A DNA stretch of 64,000 nt from Zerene cesonia. Its lineage: Eukaryota > Arthropoda > Insecta > Lepidoptera > Pieridae. This document shows, one piece after another, positions 35,501 through 45,960 of this stretch. The stretch lies in the NCBI RefSeq assembly GCF_012273895.1, contig NC_052103.1, positions 3,472,001-3,536,000 on the forward strand, written 5' to 3'. Below the pieces are notes generated by a model that did no database searches, was not told the origin of the DNA, and worked only from the letters and a program-made list of their open reading frames with translations. Made by a program: the position numbers and the translations under genes. Positions within the stretch are counted from its first letter, which is position 1, and every line of letters starts with the position of its first letter.

Positions 35501-35668
35501 GTATTGATTTTAGATCACTGGATTGAAATTCTGTCTTCAAAGAAACATTTGGATTATGTACGAGAAATGAACTTAGGTAATACAGACGAGAGCCGTAGGC
35601 CTATAGATAAATTAGCACAAGACTATGATGGAGTACCTGGAACTTTTAGAGTCTTAAATGTGGACTAG
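32535..35668 (+). CDS. CRAL-TRIO domain protein, alpha-TTP-like, divergent array copy 4 (313 aa, 6 exons)
   Basis: Exons: 32535-32697, 33260-33416, 33783-33900, 34210-34344, 35027-35240 and 35514-35668 (TAG stop). All six are open, with GT-AG sites and the array's phases, making this the most compact copy. Start MEFIPDNEILEFKPDTLETV with KPGEMKAAI. Sec14-domain changes set it apart. Exon 5 reads HCYGLRLIGIY where others have a D or E, then KIKGIH, so K199 becomes I and H202 becomes Y. LPxEFGG becomes LPIELEG (G252 becomes E). Exon 3 has PKQSNDGHRVY where most have PKLTxEHHRVF. The tail is DGVPGTFRVLNVD. R197, K224 and R228 remain. Reading frames are intact, so it is probably a functional but altered protein rather than a pseudogene. 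Introns 1, 2 and 4 each carry retroelements; intron 4 (682 bp) is mostly transposon. Confidence 0.9.
32962..33152 (+). repeat. Short retroelement family A
   Basis: CTAGCTGCGCCCCGCGGTTT to GCATTTGTGACATTAGTAGG, followed by short AGTAGGA/TAGGATA tandem repeats to ~33190. It lies in intron 1 of copy 4, ~110 bases before exon 2. Confidence 0.75.
33489..33716 (+). repeat. SINE family S, head-truncated
   Basis: Starts at the B-box region GGGATTCGAGACCAGACGAG and includes TCGACGACATGTGATGCACA and AGCCAGCGTGGTGGATTATC. It fills most of intron 2 of copy 4. Confidence 0.65.
34372..34673 (-). repeat. LINE 3'-tail copy (family L)
   Basis: Reverse orientation, from an oligo-T run to TGTGCTCGCCTCCCACAATG. 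It includes GGTGGTTCGCCTAATGATAA and GGCCTCCGGTAGTAG. It lies in intron 4 of copy 4, starting 28 bases after the exon 4 donor. Confidence 0.7.
34760..34974 (+). mobile_element. tRNA-related SINE (family P) with perfect 66-bp palindromic arms and 14-bp target duplication
   Basis: The element spans 34774-34960 and is flanked by TTAATTTAAAGCCA at 34760-34773 and 34961-34974. Arms 34774-34839 and 34851-34916 are exact reverse complements over 66 bases, with an 11-base spacer. Each arm contains the tRNA T-arm GCAGG-TTCGAAT-CCTGC in opposite directions (34809-34825 and 34864-34880). The AT-rich tail (AAGCATTTCAATGCTATGAA..AAATTAAAT) matches the copy at 28988-29131. It lies in intron 4 of copy 4, ~50 bases before exon 5. 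Confidence 0.85.
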
Positions 35669-36766
35669 AATCAAATTAATTAAAGGGATTAAATCATGAA
35701 AATTTTCTAAGTGTTTTTTTATACATACGAGTACCTATGATATCAAAGAAAAAGACAGAGAAATTATAGTGACAGTAAAATTTATTGCCAATTAAAAATT
35801 CATAAAAATGATATTGATTTTTAAAGTCACGCCTAGCTGACGTCATATTTTTAATACTTAAACAGTGCGAATCATTTTTAAATCATAGATAAACTTTTTA
35901 ATAAGGTGAGTCGTGTATATTCTTTTTTTACGCAATAAGTCATACGTATACATTAGTCAAAATATGCGAATTGTTTAGAATATTACAATTAAAAAAAATA
36001 CTTTTAGGAACATCCTACTAATATTATAAATACAAAAGTTTGCAAGGACATGTGCGTGTTTGTTGTTTCTTCACGCAAAAACAACTGAACCGATTGCAAT
36101 GAAATTTGATACGTAGATAGCTGGACAACTGGAATAACATAAAGGCTACATTTTATCCTGATATTCCTACGGAATAAAACGCCTTACGCGGTGAAACCGC
36201 GGGGCGCAGCTAGTAATGCATAATATCAAGTCAATAAACGATTTGTTGGAATGTGTCAAACTAAAACTTCAATAGAACGTTCATTCACTGAATCGAAGTA
36301 ACTATGAAAACGTCTTAACTAAAACTCTGTTTGCACATACGATTTTAGAAGAAGTGCTAATAAATTAAGCACCTCCATATATTTCTCAAGTCCTTTATAA
36401 TCTTCTTATGAATAGTCAGTTATAACTAAGACTAGGTAGTCTACCATACAATCTATATCTTATCTTGGATACACGATGCCAGATTGACGTATAATTCATA
36501 TAGTTACTGATAACATCATCTCGAGTTGGCGTTATCATTATCAAATATTCGATTCACATAGCGTTCAATATTATTGCCAGCCAGTGTGCTATTATAAAAA
36601 AAGACGTCACAATATGGCTAAACAATTATTTAACTGTTGACTGTTTAACTTTTTATTAATTCTAATATATGTCGAGTGTTCAGTCAACTAGAATGGATAG
36701 AGAACTGAAGGTTATGGTAAAGAAATTTTAGATTTATATAAGATACGTGTGTGAATAGACGACAGT
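35669..36766. other. Intergenic region, copy 4 to copy 5 (1.1 kb)
   Basis: Short spacer with a reversed family A element (36011-36214). A TCAGTC initiator-like string at 36680-36685 would give an ~85-base leader for copy 5. That leader would carry a 12-codon upstream frame, ATG 36693 to TAG 36731. No convincing TATA box. Confidence 0.45.
36011..36214 (-). repeat. Short retroelement family A, full-length reversed
   Basis: CATCCTACTAATATTATAAA to CCGCGGGGCGCAGCTAGTAA. It lies ~550 bases upstream of the copy 5 start. Confidence 0.75.
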
Positions 36767-39700
36767 ATGGATGTTTTGTCGGATAATGTAATTTTGGAGT
36801 TCCATCCAGATACTTTGAGAGTCGTGAGAAAAGAGATTAATTTAAACAAACCTGGTGAAATTAAAGACGCTTTGGCTATTTTAAAAGAATGGGTTCAGGC
36901 ACAGCGACACTTTAAGAAAAAGGACTTTGGTACGTCAATCTTTTTAATTATATTCTTCATATTTCATAAGGATATAATAATCGCAGTACATTCACGAAAA
37001 TATTTAGAGAATCTTTCGTTATATTTTATTTACATCTGTGTAATTTTTTAAAAGATTTTTTGAAAATTTTGACATAATAATTAGAAGACAATAAATAACT
37101 TATCATTTAATTAATAATAGCTTTCAATATTTGTCAAAAACGGACCAAAAGAATGATTATCTAAAAACGATGTGTGTGATTCTGTTCTATATTTCCCTAC
37201 AGTTTTCTCATGAATTACATATTACCTTATACATATTTACGTATGACATATTACCCTTATATCTTACAGCCGATCATTATTTAGAATCCACATTAATAGC
37301 AGCAAAGGGTTCAATTGAACGGGCTAAGAAACTCCTAGATGGCATGTGCACTCTGAGAACGCTGTTACCGAAGTTTTTCAACAGTTTCAATGTCAGACGA
37401 GACACATACGAATTTAGCAAAGTCACGTTCGTATTCAATGTTTTCCATACTCTTGCATTCATAATGGTTTTTAACGACTATTTTTGCTTTTAAATTGTAT
37501 TTCTCAGGTTATGTACGGACAGTTTTTTTGTAATAATGTTTTTAGTGTTTTGCGTTTACATTTAATAACTGCCTCTGGAAAGTTATTACGCAAAGCATAA
37601 TTTAGAGTAGGCATATGTTTCTGCTATGCACGCATATAAATTGCTTTACTGCTTATTATTAGGCTGGGTAGCGATCAAACATCTGTCTATTAAGAACAAA
37701 ACAATATTCCACTGGTTTTGTCCGCCTATCCATTAATTATTTTGCTAATCAGTCATTAAGTTTCCATAGTACTATATGAGTTTTGTCTGCGAATCATAGC
37801 AGTTTAAATTTAGGCTAACATTTTAATTGCAATTGCTCTTGATACTGACAAAAACATGTCATAAAACTGGCTTCGTAGTGATTGATTTACCTTGCTCTTA
37901 TTGTTGGATGACTTGAGATTATTTATTTGTTTATTACAAAAATAGAAGACAAATTACATGCCAATCTTCCAAAATTTATGTGGTAGTCGAGCACGCTTTG
38001 GCACGGATTGGGCCAGCTCGCACCGGGGAAGAACCACATCCCCACAGAAGATCGGCGTGAAATAGCATTTTGCTGTGTTTCGTTCGGTGAGTGGGGGAGC
38101 CGGAGGCCCATATCCTTTTCCTTACCCTTCCCAGTCCTTTCCTTTATTCCTATGGCCAATCCATTCTTAATCCCTTCCCAAAAAGTCGGCAATCCATTTG
38201 TAGAGGCGTAAGGTCTGCAATGGACCTTATGCCTCTCCAAATGTTCATGGGCGGTGGTAGCGCTTACCATCAGGCGTCCCACCAGCTCCATTGCCGAATG
38301 TGACATAAAAAAAAAATCAGCTTAGCATTAATTAAACGATGGTAGTTTAATTGCGTAAAGACATTTCCAACAAGATATTTCGAGATTAATTCCTGAATTC
38401 TTAGACGATGCATAAAGATTTTGATACGTCATTCTAAACTTAAATCAAAATGGCGATTTGTCTGAAGAATGAGTGATTATTAGTGACTTGCAATAATAGC
38501 AAAATTATATGCAGTTTGGTTAAGAAGCAAGTCACTGTGGGGTAAATTACATTTATCTAAAATCAGCAGAATGCTGCTCAGAATTCAATTCTAGGATTAA
38601 TATTTTGAACAAATACTAAAAAGAATCTATTCGTAAAGGTGAATAATATTATATTGTCATTACGAAATTTAAGCCAATATACAGGGAATCATTTTATATA
38701 ACTGAACAATAGAATTACAGTTATTGTTTCGTCTAATTAATAAGGTTCAGTTCAAGTTGAGTTGAAACATTTATTAATTTACATAATATAAAAACTTATC
38801 AATGTTACGTTGAATAGTAAATGAATCGTGAAACCATAAATCGTGTTATAAGCTATATTATGTGTAATTGCTGATAATTAATGTATACTATAATTATAAT
38901 AATAAGTTGAAGAATTCGTTTGTTTGCACTAATCTCAAGAACTACAGGACCGATTCCGCTATGTTTGGTTATGTACGGGGCAGTTAAGCTCGTTCGTACT
39001 AACAATTGTTCCATTTAATATTTGCTTTAATGCTTTATATAATTATAATTAATAATATATTGCAGGTGTCCCGTACTACTACCAAAACTAACGAAGGATC
39101 ACCACAGAGTATACGTAGCAAAAGCTATTGGAAACTTCTCAACCGCAGAACAATACTTGCAGTTCTATAAGTTTTGTGCCTTGGTAATTATTATCGAATA
39201 TTTTGATTACTATTAACCGACTTCAAAAATAAAGTGTTTATCAATTCAAATATATCTTTTTTGGCGTTGTTACTGTAACTTTCGACTGGGTGTACTGATG
39301 TTGATGATTCTTCTTTTGTTAGAAATCTGGTGCCTACTTGCTACTACTGACAATTTGAGAGATTCGGTTGAAAACAGTTATATAGAAATGTATCGCTGTT
39401 TATTTAACAATTTCTTTTTGAGTATAATACGACAATATGAATAAAGTTCTATTATATTTTTTCATTTAGACAGATATTTGAATAAATCAATTTAAATCAG
39501 TTCGCTAATTTATACTTATAAACTAATAATGTAAGACTAAAGAATTTCTTTGTATATTGGTATGTTTGAACGCTCGAATCTCATAAGTTAATGAACCGGA
39601 TTTAAATATTCTTTCACAGTTGGATATGTACAATGTATGCGTAATCTCAAATTGCCATAAACTATATACATATACTTGGTGTATACCACGGGCAAAGCCG

Positions 39701-41370
39701 GGCGGACAGCTAGTAGTTCATAATTTATTGGGCCATTGAATATGCTTTCAGATGGGTGAATATGCTAAATTACATGACTACGTTGCTAATATAGAAGTTG
39801 TCTTAGACTTAGCTGAGTCAAATATATTGAAAATTGTGTCTGTAATGGATGTCGTTGACTTAAGGCATGGCTTAACTATTTTAATGGTGAGAGATTTGAC
39901 TGATATTCGATATACTAGATTAATAATAACATTTAATTAAAATTCAGAAACATGAGTTTTTAAAGTGTAAATTTTTTCAACCGACGTCCCAAAACTACTA
40001 CTCGTTAACAACATTACTCCATAATTCCATGACTTTTCAACCGATTGACTTGATTTCTCATTGTGTTTGATAAGAAATTTTTGTTATTTCGATTGCTGAG
40101 GTGGGATCACGAGGGACCCTCACCCTCACCAAATTTCCCAAATGTTATTTCACTAAAGAATATTGTTCATACAATGGTTCAATGTAATTTTACTATAATG
40201 CGTTTTCACTTATGTAATTCAAGGACGGCTTCGGTCTACGGATCAAAGGTATTCATATCATCACTGAGTCGAAGACTGTAGAAGCTCTATTGGCGCTATT
40301 GAAGCAAGTTCTCAAACCGAAGGCCGTCTATCGTATGCATACGTATAAATCACGTGAAGCGGTGTGCAATATCATTGGCGAGGACGTACTGCCTGTTGAT
40401 TTGGGAGGCACTGAACGGTCTCTGGACACCCTGAAAGGTAACTAAATGTTTGGAAATGTATTTGTTATTATAACAGTTAGAGACGAATAAGCAGATCTTT
40501 TGCATCTTTGAGCATCTTTTCTTCCTAATCATGCATTGTTACAGCCCTTTAATGCAGTCATGCATGCAAATAGCTGGTAGGGTCTTGAAAATGTTATGAA
40601 TAAGTACTCAATATAACTATAGCAAGTAATTTTGTATTCCTTGGTGAGAATTATGTATATTTAAACCGACTTTACTTCAGGCCGTGGCCGCAAACCTGTC
40701 TGTATGGCGGCGGCGTAAGAGTTCCGAGAGTTAGTACATATTTTGAATGTTTATATAGATATGATCGCATGAGGCTAAGGAACCTCTGCCGCATTTTGGG
40801 TCTAAGATAAACATTCACAAGTAGTTGCGGTCATGTTACCGAATTAAACATATTTGTGGCATTAATGGGACTACAATTTGAGTATGGTGAGGAAAAGGGT
40901 TGGGTATCTGTACCATAGGTATTTTGGAATTTCAATAGCAAATAGGTTTTTAAAAATATGTAGTTAAAAATGTCTCTATTTCTCATCGTTGCGTCTTATT
41001 TACATAAATAAGTGTTTCTCTTTTTATTCGATCCTCTGGATCCTAAGGATAATAACAGAAACTCGTCAAATTATTGCATTGTCTAAGTCACCGCTCTTTG
41101 ATGATACAATTAATTAGCTTACAGGTGATAAACTCTTAATGTATCCTGGTATTACGTCGTATTGTTATATTGCCTGCTTTTTGTACCCATATTATTTTAA
41201 ATATGCGTTTTGCAGAGGAATGGCTAAATGTTCTATCGTCAGAAGATTTCACGAGGTATATAGAAGATTTATACAAAGGTGGCACTGATGAAACCCGCCG
41301 AGCGTCGGTCAAATTCAATGAAGAATATTCAGGGTTGCCAGGGACTTTTAGAGTATTGACTTTAGATTAA
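36767..41370 (+). CDS. CRAL-TRIO domain protein, alpha-TTP-like, array copy 5 (313 aa, 6 exons)
   Basis: Exons: 36767-36929, 37270-37426, 39066-39183, 39752-39886, 40224-40437 and 41216-41370 (TAA stop). Start MDVLSDNVILEFHPDTLRVV with KPGEIKDAL, the copy 2/4/6 N-terminal type. Motifs: AAKGSIERAKKLLD, LPKLTKDHHRVYVAK, EYAKLHDYVANI, RIKGIHIITESKTVE (R197, K199), LKPKAVYR (K224, R228), LPVDLGG and PGTFRVLTLD. The exon 2 end (RRDTYEFSKVT) lacks the KDF seen in most copies, and its donor GTTCGT is weak, but it is the only one keeping the family phase. Intron 4 ends in an AAG acceptor (40221-40223). Intron 2 (1.6 kb) holds a LINE tail (37979-38317) and a family C fragment. Introns 3 and 5 hold one family C copy and otherwise AT-rich DNA. 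Confidence 0.91.
37979..38317 (+). repeat. LINE 3'-tail copy (family L), best full copy
   Basis: TGGTAGTCGAGCACGCTTTG to CATTGCCGAATGTGACATAA plus an A-run. The GC-rich middle includes GTGAGTGGGGGAGCCGGAGG and a poly-pyrimidine stretch. Open frames across it (38008-38211 and the reverse strand) are incidental. It lies in intron 2 of copy 5. Confidence 0.75.
38905..39000 (-). repeat. Family C retroelement fragment
   Basis: AATTCGTTTGTTTGCACTAA, then TCTCAAGAACTACAGGACCG, reversed relative to 16729-16889. It lies just upstream of exon 3 of copy 5. Confidence 0.5.
39550..39716 (-). repeat. Short retroelement family C
   Basis: GAACGCTCGAATCTCATAAG to CCACGGGCAAAGCCGGGCGG, ending ACAGCTAGTAG. 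It lies in intron 3 of copy 5 and ends 36 bases before exon 4. Confidence 0.65.
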
Positions 41371-41612
41371 ATGTTGGATATAAACACAGGCAAAACTTCA
41401 ATCAATAGTTAGGATATGAAAACAAGAGTTATGCTCGTTGTTGGATGGAAAATGTTTGTGATACATAAGACATTATATTGATAAATTTTAACATAATCGG
41501 GAATTTTTAGTTGTATTTTAACAGTTGAAAGTTTGTTTTAAAAATGATTTAACTCAATATTATTTTGTTCTTAATATTAGTTCATCACATAAATTTATAT
41601 ATTAAGCAGTTA

Positions 41613-41618
41613 AATAAA
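41613..41618 (+). terminator. Polyadenylation signal AATAAA, copy 5
   Basis: First AATAAA after the copy 5 stop codon, ~240 bases downstream of it. Confidence 0.45.
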
Positions 41619-42369
41619 ATATGAATTCAAAGGAATTAAACTGGTTGGGCGAAATAAATGATTATACAATTGTAATATTTTCATTCAATTGAGTATTATC
41701 CTATTTTATTATTGCTTTAAATTGCCCACTAACTATATAATATATACCCTGTAGATTTATTATACAATTTAATTGCAGACTTGGCTTCCCGCGCATAGTC
41801 AAAGCAAATGACAGTCCCATTCTTAGGCTTATCTTTGTACCGAAATTCGTCTAAATCGATTTAGTGGTAATGGCGTAAAAGTGAAATAGTGATATACATA
41901 CCTACCCTTACCCTTTTAATCAGCAAATAAATGTCATTGTCATTCCTATTAGTGCTTTGTACAGGTACAATCAACAAGCTCGTTAAATAAATGGCAAATT
42001 GTGAGGTATTTTTATCAATAATGTCAATTGAATAAAAACATCTACATTTCACAACGTTTCAAGATGTTAAAGCTATTGTTTGCGTGCGCTTACGCAATAT
42101 TAAGTAAGGAACTTCCATTTAGGTTTTTATTTTTGTAGTTTTTTAGTCATTATTGGTCCGAAGATGAAGTTAACAGAATAATTGCAAATGCCTATAAAAG
42201 GAATTCGTATATATATTCGTATATTAGCTAGAAGGTATATTTATTTTAGTCTTTCGTACTATGAATGTCGTTCGTAATTTTTTAATGATGTTAGAAATAG
42301 ATAACTCGTTTCAATGTTGCTAGGCAGTTAAACATTGCCTAATACGATAACCAACATCGAATCGACCGT

Positions 42370-42546
42370 TAGTAGGGGAGTCGGAGACCCACAACCTTTT
42401 CCTTACCCTTACCAAGCCTTTTCTTTATTCTCCTCATTACAATTTTCTCTTTCCCACCACTTTAAAGGTCGGCAATCCACTTGCAGTTTTACGCCTCTGC
42501 AAATGTTCATGGGAGGTAGTAACGCTTACCATCAAGCGACCACACA
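42370..42546 (+). repeat. LINE 3'-tail copy (family L), 5' truncated
   Basis: TAGTAGGGGAGTCGGAGACC, CCTTTTCCTTACCCTTACC, AAATGTTCATGGGAGGTAGT, AACGCTTACCATCAAGCGAC. Confidence 0.65.
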
Positions 42547-44014
42547 CAATATAGTACATTTTATATTAATATCAACGACAAATCTCGCAGACTATACCCA
42601 TTCCACAGATAATATAAATCCTATAAGTGTATTGGCCCATTCTATAAGTATTCATAGCAGGGATCATGTACCTTTCAAATTATGAGATTGTGGGATTCAA
42701 AAAACGCAGTAATTTGCACTTTTGCATGTAACAACTTTTTTAAACGCAATCCTTCTTTGAAAAGAATAAAAAATGTTTAGTTATTTTGAGCACTAAAGCA
42801 CGTATAACCACTGCTAGTTAATGTTTTTAAAAGTGCATTTTTTCTGTCTATAGGTCAATGGTATCATTTATTGCCATTAAAAACCAATCGCAAACATATT
42901 AAGAATACTGTCCACTCTTAATATAAAAATTCGAAAGTTGTCAGATTTTTTATTGTTTTTGATATTGTGCTTCTTATTAGTTTTATTAATTTTGCCGGTA
43001 TTTCTGAGCCATGTTCAAACTGTTCACAGTTTTTAATACATTCTTTATTTTTTTTTTACTGCAGTAGCAATTTTTTAAATTTCTGAGGGCGTGCTAAAGA
43101 ATAAAAAACTGAAATAATAACATACTAGCCCACTGGGTCAAAGAAATTTCCATGGCAAAGAGATATTGCAACGGGATAAGATACTTTTTGCGTAAAATAA
43201 TAAAGGTGCTACCCACCTATGTTACTATCTAACCTATTAACTACCTTCAGACACGAGATTTATACCATGAAAAGGCTGCGTTGCAATGTAAAAGAAAGAC
43301 AATAAACAAAAACATTTCGCCTTTATAATAATAGGAAATATTAGTAATGATGCCAAATGTTAAAATTGATAACCTACAACCTTTCGCCTCATTTACGACG
43401 TACCATATAAATAAATGATTTTATTAAATCAGCAATACTGATTTATAATATACATAGTCAATTCTGACTAATTATGGGTATTCATTTATTTACATTTTGC
43501 AGCGAAGCATAGATATTTTTTGTAGAAATTTGATAGTAAAAATATATTAATTATCTCTTTATTAGATTTTGTCCAATGTTCATTTGAAATATTATGTTTT
43601 AATTCTCCTACTATAATCATTAAACAATTAAATATTACATACTCTCAATATCCATTTATAATAATCCTCCTAACGGTGAAGGCAAACATCGCGAGGAAAC
43701 ACGTGCTAGAACTAAACATTTGACAACTGACTGACTAATGATTTTCATAAAACCAATCGAGTAAATTATAATAAAATGCTATAAAAACTCGAACATTACA
43801 TACTACTGCATGTTTCAAACTATAGTTATAGATTATATATTATAGTCATAGGTTAGTAGGTGCCAAGTTTTATATCTATTAATACAAAAAAGTGTATGAA
43901 TGGAGCGATTAACCTTATTATTTATATTAAACTACAAGAAACCACAGGAAATGGATTAAAATTTTAATAAATGCGTGAATAAATGAATATGAATAACCTA
44001 CCTTTTGATTAAAT

Positions 44015-44184
44015 ACTAGCTGTTCGCCCCGGCTTCGCCCGTGGTACATATATACTCTATGTTACTCGTGGATAATGTACCTTTCGAATGGTGAAAGAAT
44101 TTTTAAAATCGGTCCAATAGTTTTTGAGCCTATTCATTACAACCAAACAAACAAAGTTTTCCTCTTTATAATATTAGTGTAGAT
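44015..44184 (+). repeat. Short retroelement family C
   Basis: ACTAGCTGTTCGCCCCGGCT opening and CTCTTTATAATATTAGTGTA end. Confidence 0.7.
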
Positions 44185-44436
44185 ATCACAGTTAGTTGCA
44201 ATTTTATCTTTCCCTGAATTCTTTGAAGCATATTATTCTTTTATATCTTGTTTGTTAAAATATTACTTAGTCTTATACATAAAAATAATGATACTGTTTG
44301 AATCACAATTTATGTCAAGAATATTTACTAATGCCATGTTACTCTTTCACTGTAATATATCCCTAAATAATATTAATAAGATAATATCGAAATATATCTC
44401 CCCCTCTCCCCTCCCCTCTCATCGTAAGAAGCACAG

Positions 44437-44545
44437 TAGCCTTCCTAATATGCTTCTGTTTACGCCGATCTTCTGTGGGGGAATGCACCACATTCCCCAG
44501 TGTAAGCTTGCCCAATTTGTACTGAAGCATTCCTCACGATTTCCA
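44437..44545 (-). repeat. LINE 3'-tail fragment (family L)
   Basis: GCCGATCTTCTGTGGGGGAA, CCACATTCCCCAGTGTAAGC and CCCAATTTGTACTGAAGCAT correspond to the 5' part of family L on the minus strand. Confidence 0.55.
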
Positions 44546-45804
44546 TATACAAATCTTGTTTTATTCTAAATAAATCTCAATGATTATATTCTGCGTTTTA
44601 GAAACTCATATTGTAAATAAACATTTACATATAAACATTACACGTGAAAGCTCAAAATACCCTCTTTGTAGTATCTATTTTATAACAGACGACCCGAAGT
44701 CACTTCACTTGAGGCGATGAAGTGTAATTTTAATTATGTTTTTACGGTTTGAACAAAACTGAAGAACGTATTAAGAAGTGTTAATAAGAAACATACAGGT
44801 ACATAATTTTCGAAACCAAAGTGAGAGTCGAGTAATGCGTATCTATGATTTATATGTAGGAGTCCACCCACCCCTGTCTTGTAAAATTTTACGAAATATG
44901 CCAAGTAGTTCAGAAATACACGGAAACTGTTTATCTAATTGATACATTTCACTATCGGCTGGCCCAAACTTCCTGATTGTGGGAGAGTCATAAAGATAAT
45001 AAATATAATGTTATCTATAATGTATATCGCATAGTTTACTTGGACAAGGACGTGAGCGCGCCGGTAAAATGTTTTAAGATATAAGCGGGAAAAATACTTG
45101 AGGTAAGTTTTTAACATGAATTGATATGGCTTAATAATAATATTTCATACAAATTTGGCAGTAACAAATTAAAGTGTAACGTTTAAATTATAAGCATAAG
45201 TGAATAACGCCACATAATTTTGTCGGTTTTACGAAGTTATATGCTGCTTTACACAAGACTGACTTTGAGAATAATTACTATATATTTTAATTTAAAAGAG
45301 TTCTTTGTCTGATTACCTTCATAAAAATTGCGTATGTAACTAAACTATTGTAATATAAACACTTTAAATCATCAGTTTATTGCATTTATGCTCCAATAAA
45401 TTATTATTTCTGACAATCAATGGCAGTAAACAAAACGATATACAATTTTATAATTGTCATATTTCGACATTGATTATTATAATAGACATTACACACAGAT
45501 CCAATTATTAAGACGTCTTCACATGCACCGAACGTTCTCTAACAATCTCGTTTCTTTTTTATAACAAAAGAAGCCTTAACCAGAGAAGATACTGGCAAGA
45601 AATCCGAAAAATCTATAAATAAAACAATGACCAAAATAGGCTTTGTAAAATGAACAAGATCACATTTCATAGTGACAAAGAATACGACATTTAACGAAAC
45701 GAGTTTTAACACAAAATTTATTTTTACCCCTGTTAAACACAAAGTATTAAACATTGCGCAAGTACTAAAATGAATCCATTGCATAGTTATAATCGATCTT
45801 CTGA

Positions 45805-45840
45805 TATAAATACACAATGCATATAATCATTTGTTCATTA
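45805..45840 (+). promoter_or_regulatory. Putative core promoter of copy 6
   Basis: TATAAATA at 45805-45812 and TTCATTA at 45834-45840, about 30 bases apart, as for a TATA box and initiator. The implied leader is ~125 bases. Confidence 0.45.
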
Positions 45841-45960
45841 TAGCTTCCAGTTTATCGCCCGTGCAAGTTGAATACTATCTGGGCAATAAATTATCCATTC
45901 AAGCAGAAGTTTACAAAAGACTGTTATTGGAGTAGTCAAAGGGAATACTCATTTACAATT

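Larger units (their letters stand above)
41371..45960. other. Intergenic region, copy 5 to copy 6 (4.6 kb)
   Basis: Starts with the copy 5 3' UTR (AATAAA at 41613-41618). Also holds family L fragments 42370-42546 and 44437-44545, a SINE S scrap at 43673-43727 (AACGGTGAAGGCAAACATCG), a family C copy 44015-44184 and the copy 6 promoter. A frame at 45539-45817 (-) has no recognisable similarity. No array exons or other genes seen. Confidence 0.6.

Noticed and set aside
37923..38306. 127-codon minus-strand frame and the overlapping plus-strand frames
   Set aside because: All lie in the GC-richer family L LINE tail, which is open by chance in several frames and recurs elsewhere with the frames broken.
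45539..45817. 92-codon minus-strand frame upstream of copy 6
   Set aside because: No recognisable domain. It overlaps the proposed copy 6 promoter and has the composition of AT-rich noise.
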